NCBI GenBank assembly: GCA_964036275.1
Contig: OZ038434.1
Location: 39,703,279-39,767,278 of the forward strand
Reading direction: 5' to 3'
From: Litoditis marina
Taxonomy: Eukaryota; Nematoda; Chromadorea; Rhabditida; Rhabditidae
Length of the DNA stretch: 64,000 bases
Part shown: positions 1 to 13,489 of the stretch, piece after piece
Position numbering within the stretch: position 1 is the stretch's first letter
Layout: each line of letters begins with the position of its first letter
The notes under the pieces: generated by a model
Told to the model about the DNA's origin: nothing
Database searches by the model: none
What the model saw: the letters and a program-made list of their open reading frames with translations, nothing else
Position numbers and translations under genes: made by a program

Positions 1-477
1 TTAGGGGTCCTAGTTTTTCGTGATTTGTGTTGTTTTTTCCCAATACAAACTCATGAATAAACATTATAAAGAATCATAGGGAAAATGTCAGACTCGTAGT
101 TTGATCTTGAGCTAGATTAGTATTTTTCGAGCTAAGACTGGAATTCGATGGCATCAGACTACAAACACAGCGGTTTTCGTCGAACCCTATATAGTCTCTT
201 CCAGTTTCATGTGAAGTACAGTAGGCGGCTGCTCTTGTGAGAGTTTTTTTCGATTGCGTCTCAACACAGTACACTCTATTACTATGGAAACTTATATACA
301 CTCAAACTTTTCAATGACTGTTTCCTAATGCAAGCGTTTTGAAATCACACTCTAGAAGTCTCAGTAGGAATGAGAATACTATAAGAGAGGATACCGTATG
401 AGAGCAGGCTCGAACGATAAGTTTTGATCTATCCCGGTGATGTGTGTGTAGTTTGCTCTCTTCGCTTCTCAGCGGTA

Positions 478-680
478 GGTATGGTCGCCATTTTCCCCAT
501 AGAGACAGAAGAGAGTTCGATTGATTGAGCAATGCGGGGCGATCGGTCGTTGATTACTTGCCAGCAGTTGAGAGAGTGTGGAGGTCAATGATACGCAGAC
601 TGGCTGGCCCCTCGCCAAACCCCGCCCCTTACAAATTCGATAGTACGGTGTCCACAACGGTTTGACAAATCCTATAGCAG
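478..680 (-). repeat. Dispersed 200-bp repeat, copy 1
   Basis: The reverse complement matches 23226-23405 almost base for base, including the segment AAGGGGCGGGGCTTGGCGAG, and a more diverged copy lies at about 46285-46440. The short frames in it recur in each copy but carry no known motif. It is a repeat family with at least three copies in the window. Confidence 0.75.
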
Positions 681-734
681 TGATCGTGATTAAACTACAG
701 CTCAGATCTGGTAGCAATCCCTCGAAAAATCATG

Positions 735-890
735 AGATACCTCATGAGTTACATGTCACGAGCTTCTGATGAGGTTTTGTTGATTGCTATGTTATACCCT
801 TGGGAGGTCACGAGTAGCTCATGAGGCTTCTCATGAGAAACTCATAGCAACTTCTCATGGGGTTGGAGGGATTGGTACGCCGCCAGACTT
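735..890. repeat. Dispersed repeat rich in CTCATGAG
   Basis: Several palindromic CTCATGAG/TCATGAG motifs are spaced through about 150 bp that ends in the word ACGCCGCCAG. The same arrangement recurs at 9220-9372, where it abuts exon 3 of the minus-strand collagen from the intron side. Confidence 0.6.
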
Positions 891-1483
891 ATCGGTGCCA
901 TTATGTTTACAGCGGGAATGGCTGTCTATCTCTCTGTTGTTGTGCAGCGTTGAGCGAACAATCATTTTTATTGCTCCCACCATTCCCATCGAGAGTTTTA
1001 CAGCATTCCAATCAGTTCTGAATGTTGTTTTGAAAGTTGTTTTAGAGTGTTTCTACTAGATTGAAGTTTCTCCCCAAGTTCTCTTAGTGATTGGTTAACC
1101 TTGTTACACAATGTTAACAAAACTACTTTATTTAAAACCAAATAATTCTACTGAAAAATTACTCCGAAGTTTCATGGGCACGCTGCAATGGGACCGTAGA
1201 CAGACAGTCTGTGTCTCTCTGACCTGCACAATTTCTCGTCGAGGCCGCTACAAAAGTAGATTGCTAATTGGCAAGGAGTTGTCTGAGGATTGTCTAGGTA
1301 TTTTTTTAATGGCATGGTCCCACCAAATTTGCAGTGGGTTATTGTGGTTGGTCACCCTCGTTACAGTATGTGAACGAGAAATACTTTCAACAAAACAAAT
1401 AAACAACAGCAATATTTCTATGGAACACATTCCTCCTAAGCTTCATTGCCAACTGCCAAGATCTGAGTGGAAATGAAAAAGAC

Positions 1484-1580
1484 TATAGAATAGAATAGAT
1501 TTATTCGTGATTTAACACGTGACTTCCACATAGTATGTGGCACTCCAAATCTCCAAATGAGTAAATGGAGAGGAGAAGTG
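1484..1580. repeat. Short dispersed repeat (ATAGAATAGAAT family)
   Basis: Begins with ATAGAATAGAAT followed by a TTTATTC segment, an ACACGTGACTT core and a TATGTGGCACTCC or related end. Related copies are at 24329-24420, 53388-53475 and 54070-54125. Confidence 0.6.
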
Positions 1581-2211
1581 AAAAGAAAAAGGGTATGGTT
1601 ACCCTGTTACGCGCACATAATATTACATGCAATTTAACAGTGCTGGACGACGGCGATTGAACCAAATGATTTGTGGGACAATAGTTATTTTGAAAGATAC
1701 GTTGTAATGAAGATATGTTTTGTAAATAGATCATCCGGATTGGCATGTTTGGCTGGGATGAGATGTATGCACGTTGGCTGCGCTATGTGTAAAAACAGAG
1801 GGATGCAATAGACGGTCACAAAATACATAGTAGTAAGACATAAATTCTGCGCTGTTTTGAGTTTGCCCATTCTTGTAACTCTATACCAAAAATCGAATAG
1901 TTCGATCATGCATGCAACAATGCTATCCAGTGTCAAGACGGTTCAGTTAGTAACGTTGCCCCTAACCAATGACACTTCGTAGATCAGATTTCTACCACAG
2001 AGTACAGTGAACGGCCGCACTTCGCAACACCGCGGATTGACATAAATGTCATCCCACCTAATAAGACATAGAAAACATTTGTGACCATCCATATATGCAT
2101 AGGGATACATATTCAAACATCTTTGTGCTAGTGTAGGCTTTTGAAGTCTCAATCCCAACCAAGACCCAACATCTTTGTGCTAGTCCTATGGCCAATTCGA
2201 TATGTAGCCTG

Positions 2212-2430
2212 GCTTTTTGGTAAGCTAACCGGTTTTTGGTAACCTTTTTTCAGGTTATCTCACAGGTAACCGGTAATTAACCTAAAACTAATTTCGGTTA
2301 TCGTACAACCTAACTGTGAAAATTACAGACAAACATGTAACCGTTTTTCAATTTAAGGTTAACAACCGGTTACCTACTGAGGTAACCTGAAAAAGAGGTC
2401 ATGAAAAACGGTTAGGTTACCAAAAACCGT
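2212..2430. repeat. Foldback repeat of GGTTACC/AACCGG words
   Basis: Dense in GGTAACC, AACCGG and TTTTTGGTAACC words arranged as imperfect inverted halves. Related copies are at about 7010-7200, 11331-11412, 22410-22660 and 29236-29320. It behaves like a palindromic MITE family and has no coding capacity. Confidence 0.7.
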
Positions 2431-2431
2431 T

Positions 2432-2615
2432 TATAGTCGTCGCCAACGGAAAGGCGTATGGGTACTGTATATCACAGTTTCCGCAGTGTATGCACACATG
2501 TCTCCGATTCCTAAACTTGATGTAGTCTAATAGCGCAGTGGTTAGCGCGCAGCTACCAACCTTTTGCTGGCAGGTTCGATTCTGGCGAGAGCCAAACTTC
2601 TATAAATTTGGCACG
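2432..2615 (+). mobile_element. SINE-like element with tRNA promoter boxes, copy 1
   Basis: The element starts near AGTCGTCGCCAACGGAAAGG and ends at AAATTTGGCAC. Its second half has a good pol III A box (TAGCGCAGTGG, near 2531) and B box (GTTCGATTC, near 2574). This copy lies in the LIM gene, with its end only about 37 bp from the donor of the last LIM exon found. Six other copies are at 5487, 12305, 23036, 29426, 48446 and 61646. The tRNA-like module is in the 3' half, unlike an ordinary SINE, where it is at the 5' end. Confidence 0.75.
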
Positions 2616-2651
2616 CAAGATGGAGAATGCACGAAAGACTATATAACCGAC

Positions 2652-5054
2652 CAATGGCGGCGGGACTGTTGCAGGCGAAGCAGCGGACGCAGTCCTTGTG
2701 GAAGTTCTTTCCGCCCACCGAGCACTTCGTTTCGAAGATAGTCTTCTCACAACCTGCGACAAAATGAGTCAAACCAGGAAATAGAAGATTGGTGTTTTTG
2801 TTAGAGAAGAACTTCCGCATCTCTTCGAGACACGTCATAACGGATTGCGACCGAGAATCAACCGGATCAAACTACAAACACAGCGGGGTGGGAAAACATA
2901 CGCCGTACAAGCTTGCCTAGGACAGACCAAACAAAATATAGTCTGTTTCACGAAACAATACACCTCTACAGTAAGATTATAAAACTTTTAAGTGAATTTA
3001 TTATATCTTGTAAGTGTTGTACATAGTTTAAACTTTGTGATTTCGTTTTCCACTTTGGGTACTACAAGCATACAAAACAATGAATCTTAAATTCTGCTTG
3101 TTGATTAGATAAATGCGTTTGAATTTTTGAAAGATTACTGTAGAAAGTCATCGATTGGTGAAACGAACTATAGTGGTTGTCAAAATTTCTCTCGTTCGTC
3201 AAGAAACTCATACACTCACGTTCACACTTGTTGTTCAGACTCTCATAGTAGCAGTCCTTGCAGCAAATGTCCTCCTTCACCTGCACAAATGGGAGACCGC
3301 TCAGATTCGCCTGGAAATGAACAAAGTATCGGCGTTGCTCCTTTTTTGTACTAAACTACTAAGTTTTCACCAAACCTAATTGAACGTTACATTCCAAAAG
3401 GGGTTTTACAGAAAAAAAAACTCCGAGCAATGGGCTGTATGTTGGAGCACATACAGCTACTTCAGTAATGATCCATCCTGCAGTGGCAACAACCCCTATA
3501 CTAAAAGTAAATAGAGTAGTCACGTGAAGTTGGCATTCTAATAAGGATTCATGCACTTCAACATTGAACCTCTCTGAGTTCTGCTGTGTTTGACCTGTTC
3601 CACGTGACTGTGACATCTTTCCCGTGACTGACTAACAGTACAGTGTTCATTTGTAGTTTGCTCGTTCGGAAGAGCAAAACACAAAGAACGAGCATGTGAT
3701 ACGGGAAGTGCTGTATGTGAAGCGCATTATGGTGATTGCTATCAGCTGTGAGGATAGAACCCATTCCGATCGCGCTCTATACTATAGTCTTTTTCATTTC
3801 TACTGAGACTCCAACAGTGGGAATAAAACGAATAACTAAATAATAACGGGAATAAGGAATGAATAACAGTAGGAATAAATTAGGAATAAATAAAGGAACA
3901 AAACGTTCAATACGTTCAAATTACTTGAATGTTGTCAGATAGGTCAACGAATTTGACAAATGATTATGTTACCATATTATTGTGTACCAAAATGTTCCCG
4001 ACATATATCAATATCGCATCAGGAAACAGTTATTACAAACATTGAATGTGAACTGTAGGAGCCTCAGGAGGAATAATGTTGACTATACACTACACCCGCT
4101 CTGTTATATTCCGAATGTTGTTTTAGATGTTCTTTGAAGTTCTTACGCTATTATATTCCGACCCGGTCATCCGCTTCTGCGTCTCTCATTTTTGCGCACT
4201 ATTTTCCGGAACCCGTATCGCAACGGAATGTGAGAGCAGAGAAAGAGCGTGTGTTTCAGGAGACGCAGGGTGGGATGAAAAAGCCGGGCTGTTCGTGAAC
4301 ACTCAGCACATACCATGCATTTGCTGCAATTGAAGTGTTGAGAGTGCCATACTTCCCTGCCGGCGCACACGATTTCTCCCTGCAACATACTAATTGACTG
4401 ATCGACTGATTTATCGACTTCTTCACGTGTGAGCATGTGAACTACAAGAGGATGTTAGAACAGGGCGACCAGCGCTAGAACCAGTTGATGATGAACATTT
4501 TGAGAGTATTGTACAATTGCTGCCCTCCCCCCACCTCAAATGCAACCGGGTTGCTTTCAAATGCAACTAAGTTGGTCTTTTTGGTTATGTTACGTGATTT
4601 TGGTTGCATTGGAGATGCAACCATCTTCGATGCAACCTGGTTGCATGTGTAATTGACCACGACTGTACACTCACTATACTCAATCACTGTAGGCTTGGGT
4701 TTTTTCAAGTTTTTTTCCACAACTCGGTCAAGTATGGTTCTCGTTATTCCCACTGGCACCCTATAGTGCACAATTTCCAATAACTTTTTCTGAAGACAAA
4801 CTGGAAGAAGGGAGATTATATGGACCCGTCTCAACGCTTCGGTTCATTAAACTGCAGTACAAATGCAGTTGGAAGGATCGATGCGTCGGAATTGGTCCAC
4901 ACAATCGTCCGGCTTTAAACGTTCACAAAAACAGAGAATCATGAACCTTGTTATTATTATTAGGCTTGTAAATGATCGTTCAACCCACCTTCAAGGCTTC
5001 TGTCTGGGTTAATTGTACTTTGCACGCCGCACACTTTACAACCAATTGCACGCG
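2652..5054 (-). CDS. LIM-domain protein, partial (FHL/LIM-9-like)
   Basis: Four minus-strand exons join in phase: 5054-4989, 4379-4314, 3310-3220 and 2753-2652. They give 108 residues with one complete LIM domain and the first zinc module of a second. Finger one uses CAAC and HSQHFNCSKC ligands; its second module has CCKDCYY and KCERC; the next LIM starts at KCERC and continues through FHKDCVRCFAC. LIM domains are zinc-binding protein-interaction modules of cytoskeletal and signalling proteins. The spacing, with a PFxxKED-type turn before CxDCY and a following CEKTI, resembles the FHL family (LIM-9 in C. elegans), but LIM families are hard to separate from a fragment. Neither the first coding exon (expected between 5060 and 8200) nor the 3' end was found. 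Introns are filled with repeats. It could be a fragment or a decayed gene, although no stop or frameshift interrupts these four exons. Confidence 0.75.
2870..2960. repeat. Dispersed repeat with ACTACAAACACAGC core
   Basis: The core ATCAAACTACAAACACAGC is followed by a GC-poor segment ending in a word like GAACCCTATA. It is the most frequent short repeat in the window: related copies lie near 150, 5147, 13258, 13420, 15290, 18328, 21800, 22690, 25690, 45480 and 47945, in both orientations. Confidence 0.65.
3498..3650. repeat. MITE family with TCACGTGA near both ends
   Basis: Starts near CTAAAAGTAAAT, has AGTCACGTGAAG near one end and CACGTGACTGTG near the other, and ends in TGACTAACAGT. Other copies: 14499-14600 (partial), 16706-16850, 19862-19995, 21621-21742, 27777-27910, 29585-29694, 29872-29985, 30205-30450 (interrupted by another element), 46747-46882 and 61927-62055. 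Confidence 0.75.
4150..4310. repeat. Foldback repeat (GAGACGCAGGATGGGATG family)
   Basis: The inverted halves share CATCC..CTGCGTCTC and its complement around a central A/T-rich part. It lies immediately next to LIM exon 4379-4314. Other copies are at 15407-15573, 17205-17345 and 28831-29105. Confidence 0.65.
4517..4660. repeat. Palindromic repeat of ATGCAACC words
   Basis: Repeated ATGCAACCGGGTTGC-type palindromes. Related copies are at 38405-38520 (inside an ENT intron, within another repeat) and, more diverged, at 48245-48400. Confidence 0.65.
4812..4925. repeat. Foldback MITE (GACGATTATGTGG ends), diverged copy
   Basis: Both ends carry the GGACGATTATGTGGACC-type terminal sequence in inverted orientation, and the middle has two inverted TTTAAACTGCAATAC segments, so almost the whole element folds on itself. 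This copy is diverged. Better copies are at 28573-28693, 30298-30416, 51541-51655 and 63123-63240. Confidence 0.65.
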
Positions 5055-5486
5055 CTGAAATGAGAAATGATAGGGAGAATGACCAAAAGAGCGTTGTAGT
5101 TTGATCACGGTACATTCCATAATCTTTGACCGAAAAACGAGAGAATCAAACTACAAACACAGCAGGTAGTGCGAACATACACGTAAGAACCTGCTTTGGA
5201 TAAAGCGAACCTTATAGAATAGCAAGATTTTGATTAGTGTGGAAGGCCTCATATCCAACATGGGAAACTACGCAATTTCAGTCTTTTTTCGTTTTCTCTA
5301 TTTAGTGGATGTTCTGATTGAATAATGTCATTATCGAGCGCCCGCATTAATCACACGATTGCATACTTTTCAAACAATCCGTATCATCACTTTTTTGAAA
5401 AAGACGACCCAACAAAATTAAGTTTCCATAGCCTTTCACCAACGAAAAAACTAACGAATACAATGTCTTTTGTCTAGTTAAACTGT

Positions 5487-5680
5487 ATATAGTCGTTGCC
5501 AACGGAAAGGCGGGAGGGTACTGTATATCTCACTTTCCGCTGTGTACGCACAAATGTGTTAGATTCCAGATCTTGGCGGTCACGTGCTCGAATAGTGCAG
5601 TGGTTAGCGCCCCGCTACGAAACTTTTGCTCGCAGGTTCGATTTCGGCGAGAGATAGAAATTTGTAAATTTGGCACCCAC
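5487..5680 (+). mobile_element. SINE-like element with tRNA promoter boxes, copy 2
   Basis: Same head and tail as the 2432 copy. The A box TAGTGCAGTGG is near 5597 and the B box is GTTCGATTT, one base off consensus. It lies upstream of the known LIM exons. Confidence 0.75.
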
Positions 5681-6004
5681 TATATAGGGTTCGCTCTTTC
5701 AGAAGGAGGGGGAGGGGAAATTTACACGGTGAATTTCGCCTCACTCCACTGTGTTCGTACTTTGAACCCATTGCTTTTCGGTGAAAATCCGTGAATTTAA
5801 GCGTAACGACAACTCGGTTATGGTCACAAACTATGCCTACATTTAAAAAAAGTTACCTGTCTTCTCAGTCGATTCAAACCGGGCTTCGACATGTCGTTAG
5901 TAGAAATGAAACCGTTTTCCGAAAAATGGACAATCGACGTATTTCACGTGCTGGAAACGAGAAAACTGTCCTTTTGTTCTCACAACTCACAAGGAACTAA
6001 ATTA

Positions 6005-6640
6005 GAGTGGTTAAAGAATTGAATTGAATTGGAATTGAAATTGAAAAGAATTGAAAACCAATTCCAAAGCATTGAATTGAATTGGTTTTTTTGTACAACC
6101 AATTCCAAAGAATTGAATTGAATTGGTTTTTGTGTAAAACAAATTCCTTAGAATTGAATTGAATTGGTTTTTTTTGAAATCCAGAAAAATTAGAATTGAA
6201 TTGAATTGGTTTTTTCAATATCAGCAATAATATTTGAAATTGGTTTTGGAATTGGTTTTTTCAGCGTGGGAAAATTGTTTGTTTTCTGCTGTGTTCTATT
6301 CAATCTCAAGGCGGTAGTAGTGTTAATAAACACAAAAACTGTTTTATGAACCGAATTGACAAAAAACTGCATGTAAAATTGAAATTGGAATTGATTTTTT
6401 TGAGAATTGGTCGGAATTGGTCGGAATTGAATTGAATTGAATTGGTTTTTTGGCGCCGGAAAATAATTGGAATTGAAACTCGGATATTTTTTGAGAATTG
6501 GTAGGAATTGAATTGAATTGGTTTTGCGCCATCGGAAAAGAATTGGAATTGAAATTCTGAGATTTCTTGAGAATTGGTTGGAATTGGAATTGAATTGAAT
6601 TGGTTTTTCAGAATTGGTTAACCACTCTAAACTAAATACT
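6005..6640. repeat. AATTG satellite-like tract
   Basis: About 630 bp made of GAATTGAATTGG-type words, with short runs of T after many blocks and a few unique interruptions (about 6230-6360). The open frames on the minus strand are low-complexity products of this repeat (Asn/Gln/Ile/Phe-rich) and are not considered genes. Confidence 0.85.
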
Positions 6641-6689
6641 TCGGGTGAAGGGAACATTGACTTTTTGCCCCCCACCTTTCTGAAATTGT

Positions 6690-6990
6690 ATTGCGTTTGG
6701 GGAATTGTTGTTTGACCCCCCCCCCACCGGGGGGTTATAATTCAATTTATCACTTACAAAAGTTTTAGGGTGGAGGGTGATAAGTAAACATTTCCGGTAC
6801 TGAAGTTCAGCCCCCCACCATTGAAGTTCTACCCCCCGCCGACCAAAGAGGGGGGTAAATAGTAAATGTCGAAGTTGAATTTTGACCCCCCCCCCTTCAC
6901 CTAGATTTTCAGGGTTTAGCTTGGGGGGGGGGTGAAAGTGCTACGGGGGGGGGGCCCAAATAGAGTGGGGGGCGATACTTCAATTTTCCC
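6690..6990. repeat. Poly-C/poly-G rich block
   Basis: Runs of 5 to 10 C or G occur on both strands (for example near 6717, 6887, 6925 and 6945), separated by short A/T-rich spacers. Facing C-runs and G-runs can pair with one another, and the G-runs could form quadruplexes. The block directly follows the AATTG tract. Confidence 0.75.
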
Positions 6991-7396
6991 CGAGTGAATT
7001 CTGTATGTAACGAGGTGTTTTGGTTACCCAACCTGTTTTTGTCACCTCCTTTCAACCGGTTTCCCCTTTTTCCAACGTGAAATGTTAGTTTGGACGGTAA
7101 CGGAACTGTAGGTTTGGGTTACCCAGCGGTTACCTGTAAGATAATCTGAAAAAGGGTTACCAAAAACTGGTTAGGTTACCAAAAAATCCGGTTACATATA
7201 GAATGTGCCAATATTCCGTTATAACCCCACCACTCAACCATTAGCCGGGCTCTAATTAACCGTAGTTATCCCTTTTCTAATGAACATTTTGTAACCGAAT
7301 CTACAACGCGTTTTGTGAGAAGTTCATGGTTACTAAGTGGTTGTTAAGTAGGTTTCAAAGCAATAAATCATTCATCCGGTCAACAAAATACCTGGT

Positions 7397-7510
7397 TAAA
7401 GAAGGACGATAATGTGGACCAATCCCAACGCTACGGTCCTTTAAACTGCAATACATTTTTCTATTGAAGTTAAAAGGACCGATGCGTCGGGATCGGTTAA
7501 CATAATCGTG
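7397..7510. repeat. Foldback MITE (GACGATTATGTGG ends)
   Basis: One end is AAAGAAGGACGATAATGTGG and the other is a diverged inverted match. The middle contains CCTTTAAACTGCAATAC. Same family as 4812-4925. Confidence 0.7.
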
Positions 7511-8196
7511 TTATTTTGAACAAATAATTCGACCATTTTGCTTAAATAATTCACCTATTCTCAAATTGTAAATACGTGAAAACGCAGATTCCTGTGTTTC
7601 AAACACACATTGAACCAAACAACACTTGGAACTACGATTTAACGATTATTCAGTCACCGTTCTCGAAATTATCGCCTTGTCAAGAATATCTTCTAACACG
7701 GGTCCAATTTGAGAATAAGAATCAGATGCAATAATCCGTTACTCACCGTATGAATTTCACGTAACCTCTGTTATCATTATATGCAAGTGCACTTTTCATT
7801 ATTTTAGTTACGAAATAAACAGTTACAGTTTCCATTGTTTCCAAAGTGTTCCACGTAACTGATATATGCCCGTCTGTAGTTTTCGCCATTCCCATTGAGA
7901 ACTTTGGCAGTTAAGGTCGAACTAATCTCTGCTAGCTGTTCTTCAGGCTTATTTCAACACGTACACGAGAATATTTTTCGGAATACGTCTGTTCAAGATT
8001 TCAAGATTTATTCATTCACGTCATATTGTTGCAATATGGTGTTCCTTTATCGCTTTCCAAAGATTTTTATCTCTGCACATTCTCAATATCTCTTCGCCTC
8101 GGACATTGGGCGTCTGTATCCCCTGAAAAAGAGTTATCCGAAAAATGTAGTCGGATGACAGTGCGAATGGAACAAACTATACAACAATAAAACTTT

Positions 8197-8202
8197 TTTA
8201 TT
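8197..8202 (-). terminator. Poly(A) signal of minus-strand collagen
   Basis: AATAAA on the minus strand about 17 bases after the collagen stop codon at 8219-8221. Confidence 0.55.
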
Positions 8203-8218
8203 CCAAATTATATTTCCT

Positions 8219-10435
<2,217 letters not shown>

Positions 10436-10447
10436 TTACTGGAATGA
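10436..10447 (-). promoter_or_regulatory. Likely spliced-leader acceptor of the minus-strand collagen
   Basis: Reading on the minus strand, a CATTCCAG acceptor ends three bases before the ATG, and no coding exon lies upstream. This is the usual arrangement for SL trans-splicing in nematodes. Confidence 0.55.
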
Positions 10448-11935
10448 TAAGATTGTTGTTTGTTCATCTGAGTATACTAAAAAGTACAACAAACGAACAA
10501 ACAGGCTCAGAGAAGAAAAACGAAACGTTTTTATGGGATGCGAAACATGACGCTGACATCTGGCTACATTTACTGCAAACTAACCACTATTTATTGATCT
10601 CATCCTAGAAAAAACAACAAAAAACTTTTATAGTCAGTTATATTTTTGCTTAGTTATGGTTTCATTTGTATTTTGACCTATCAACCAGGCTGCTCTAATT
10701 CTGACACACAATAGATTTCACGTTCCCATTGTTTGTAGGTGGAGTAATGCTGCTCTGCCCCTTAGGAATCCTAGTTTGTTTCATGAGTTGTGTTTTTTGT
10801 TTTGTAAACCCGAACTCATGATTGCACATATATAAAAAACAAACAAAAATTAGTTACAGATATTAAAGGTTCCTTGTCAGATCTGAAAGAAGAATAGAAA
10901 GGAGCTACAGTAATATGTTCAGAAACCAATGTGTCAACTCCCTTCGTTTCAACATCGTACAAACATCTATAGGTTATTCGAACTGATATGACTTTAATTA
11001 TTTCTAACTGATTTTTTCCTTTTTCTCTGATAAGCGACTGCCACATGTATGAATGAAAATAACTTTATATAAAAAAGTGGTTTTCGTGACGAAAACGTAC
11101 AATACTGTAGGGAAGTTATCCTCAGAGAGAGAGCGGGTGGAGATACTATCTCCACCTTATCAAGGCTGTCCCCAATGAGATACTTCGACCCACTGACCCC
11201 ATAGACAGAGAGAGAGAGAAAGACTATGGGACACGGAGAGGGCGCAGACACAGGACGGAGAACACTGCGGAGATTGACACAAATCCTGGAGGATCCGAAT
11301 TAGAGTCCAATCACGGCCAATTCTACAACTGACCGGGTTTTTAGGTATCTAAACATTTTTGGTATAGGTAACCGGATAGTAACCGGAAACAAAAGTCCGG
11401 TTACCATTAAAACTAACACTGAAGAATTTCGCTTGAAGAAGGACGATTATGTGGACCAATCCCGTGTCAACGGTCCTTTAAAGGGACCGTTCCTCTTTAA
11501 TTTGGAGGTTCGAGCTGATTAGTCGATATTGTTCACATTAAAAAACAAAAATCATTCATATAGGTGTCAACTTCCTGTCTTGCTCCGTGTTCTCAAAAAT
11601 GTGGCGCGACCACGCGCACGTTCATACACCGCCGAGTTCACCTACGTACAAAATTTTCAAAATGTTCATAAAATTACGAAACCATATTCAAAACATGGCC
11701 AAAATTACCAATATGAGATATGTGCAAAAAGTTTTATAAATATCATGAAAACTACAATACAGTGATAAATTAAGGATTGCTGCATTACAGTAACCCGAAT
11801 CCTGTTGGCTTCTATTTCGCTCCGTAATAATGTGGTTTTTTCAACTTTCTGTACGTAAGATATGAACTTTCATCTCAAAATAGAACAAATGACGTTTTAC
11901 ATGTTTCAAAAATTACCTACATTGCACATTATAGA

Positions 11936-12058
11936 AGTACGGTCCCTTTAAACTGCAATTGAAAAATGTACTGCGGTGTAAAGGACTTAAGCGTTGCGAT
12001 TGGACCACATAATTCTTTTCGCTTGAAGAATGACGATTATTCTTATAATCGTGCTTCA
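11936..12058. repeat. Foldback MITE (GACGATTATGTGG ends), rearranged copy
   Basis: Contains CCCTTTAAACTGCAATTG, then GATTGGACCACATAAT, then a displaced GAAGAATGACGATTAT end. It appears to be a fragmented or double copy of the same family. Confidence 0.6.
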
Positions 12059-12304
12059 TTAAATTAGAGAGTAACCGGTTTTTTGTTCTAGACTACAGGT
12101 TGGGCAACAGAAAAAAAATGGATAGAAAAAAGGAAATGATTGCCTTACAAGTGAAACGCCAAACACATGTAACAAGCCTTCCCAATCAGGGACACTATAA
12201 TGAGTGCCAAATTTATAAATTTCTGTCTCTTGACTATTCATCAACTAACTACAGGTAACGCGTTTCACTGTCTTATCCTTGTGTAGTTCCAGTCATTCCC
12301 ACTG

Positions 12305-12495
12305 AGGTGCCAAAGTTATAGAATTTAGGCTTTCGCCGGAATCGAACCTGCGAGCAAAAGCTTCGTAGCAGCGCGCTAACCACTACGCTACTAGAGCACA
12401 TGACCGAAAAACTTTGGAATCGACGACATGTATGCGTACACAGCGGAAAGTGAGATACACAGTACCCTCCCGCCTTTCCGTTGGCGACGACTATA
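12305..12495 (-). mobile_element. SINE-like element with tRNA promoter boxes, copy 3
   Basis: Minus-strand copy: the B box complement is GAATCGAACC near 12340 and the A box complement is CCACTACGCTA near 12400. About 65 bp beyond its tail (12240-12305) also match the flank of the 23036 copy, so these two belong to a longer duplicated unit. Confidence 0.75.
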
Positions 12496-13489
12496 ACTGC
12501 GTTCCAGTGAATTTTTTTGTTTTGCAACTATTTTTTTCTATTTTAGGGTGAATCGATCCGAGTGGAACACCTGTTTACCGTTTATTATAGAAGCGTGAAA
12601 AACTGTTTCGAGAAGAATTAAAGTGAAACCGAACGGGTTTCAGTTGCCTGGCCACAATTCGAAAACAATATCGGAACCATCAATTGGGACTGGCATAGTT
12701 CCTTCTCAAAACGATTGGCGTCACTTTTTTCGATTAGCAAATTACACTAGCGAGAGAGCATACAGATCAATGAGGACGCAGACATCTGCACACTCTATAA
12801 TCGAGAACGCTACAGAGGTGGGCAGGAAATTGTTTGAATTCATCCCCACTGAGACCTTGGCAATGTGCCAATGAAACTTTGAAGTGACTTTCGTAGGAAT
12901 CATGTGTAAAATGTTTTGTTCACGTACTGCAAGTGTAACCAACCACTTTCAGCTTTCAAATCAGAAGACTGTAACTTGGGGGGAAATGACTGAAAAAAGT
13001 GCTCAAGGAATGGTAAAAACTATTGTTATGAAAATATTTCTTGTTTTAGAATAGAACGCAATGCTTATTATCTCATTGAAGATTCAAGAGAATTGTGTTG
13101 AAACAAGAAGTACGGCGAAAGAACCCTGAAAATACTCAAAAATACGGAATAGTGCGACCAAGATAAAAGTCGGGAAAATGATTTCTCAAATCTCCCTTGT
13201 AGTTTGGTCTCGACACATTCCGTATTTTTTGATCTCTGATAGAAAGACACAAGGGATCAAAGTACAAACACAGCGGGGTAGAGCATAGAGGGTTATATCA
13301 AAAATGTTGAACTCAATATTGTGAATGCATATCGCTGGAGATTCCAAATGCACCAAACTGTGCTCAGTATAATGTTAACTCTTACCGAAGCAAATTGATA
13401 CGGTGTTTGTGGCTCCATCTCGCTGTGTTTGTAGTTTGACCTCGTTGCTTTTCAGTCATGATTCTAGCAATACTGCTGTGTAGATCAAA

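Larger units (their letters stand above)
1..2431. other. Repeat-rich DNA, 3' side of LIM gene
   Basis: No exon could be supported here. The interval should contain the 3' part of the minus-strand LIM gene or one long intron of it, but I found no in-phase continuation with a zinc-ligand pattern. It contains copies of dispersed repeats, described separately: about 150-215, 478-680, 735-890, 1484-1580 and 2212-2430. The short open frames here overlap those repeats and have no recognisable motif. Confidence 0.5.

Noticed and set aside
5997..6675. Overlapping minus-strand frames up to 161 residues
   Set aside because: They are translations of the AATTG repeat (Asn/Gln/Phe/Ile-rich in each frame) with no conserved motif.
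12623..12874. 83-residue plus-strand frame
   Set aside because: No motif, a competing frame on the other strand, and its end overlaps a common repeat word (CCCACTGAGACC).
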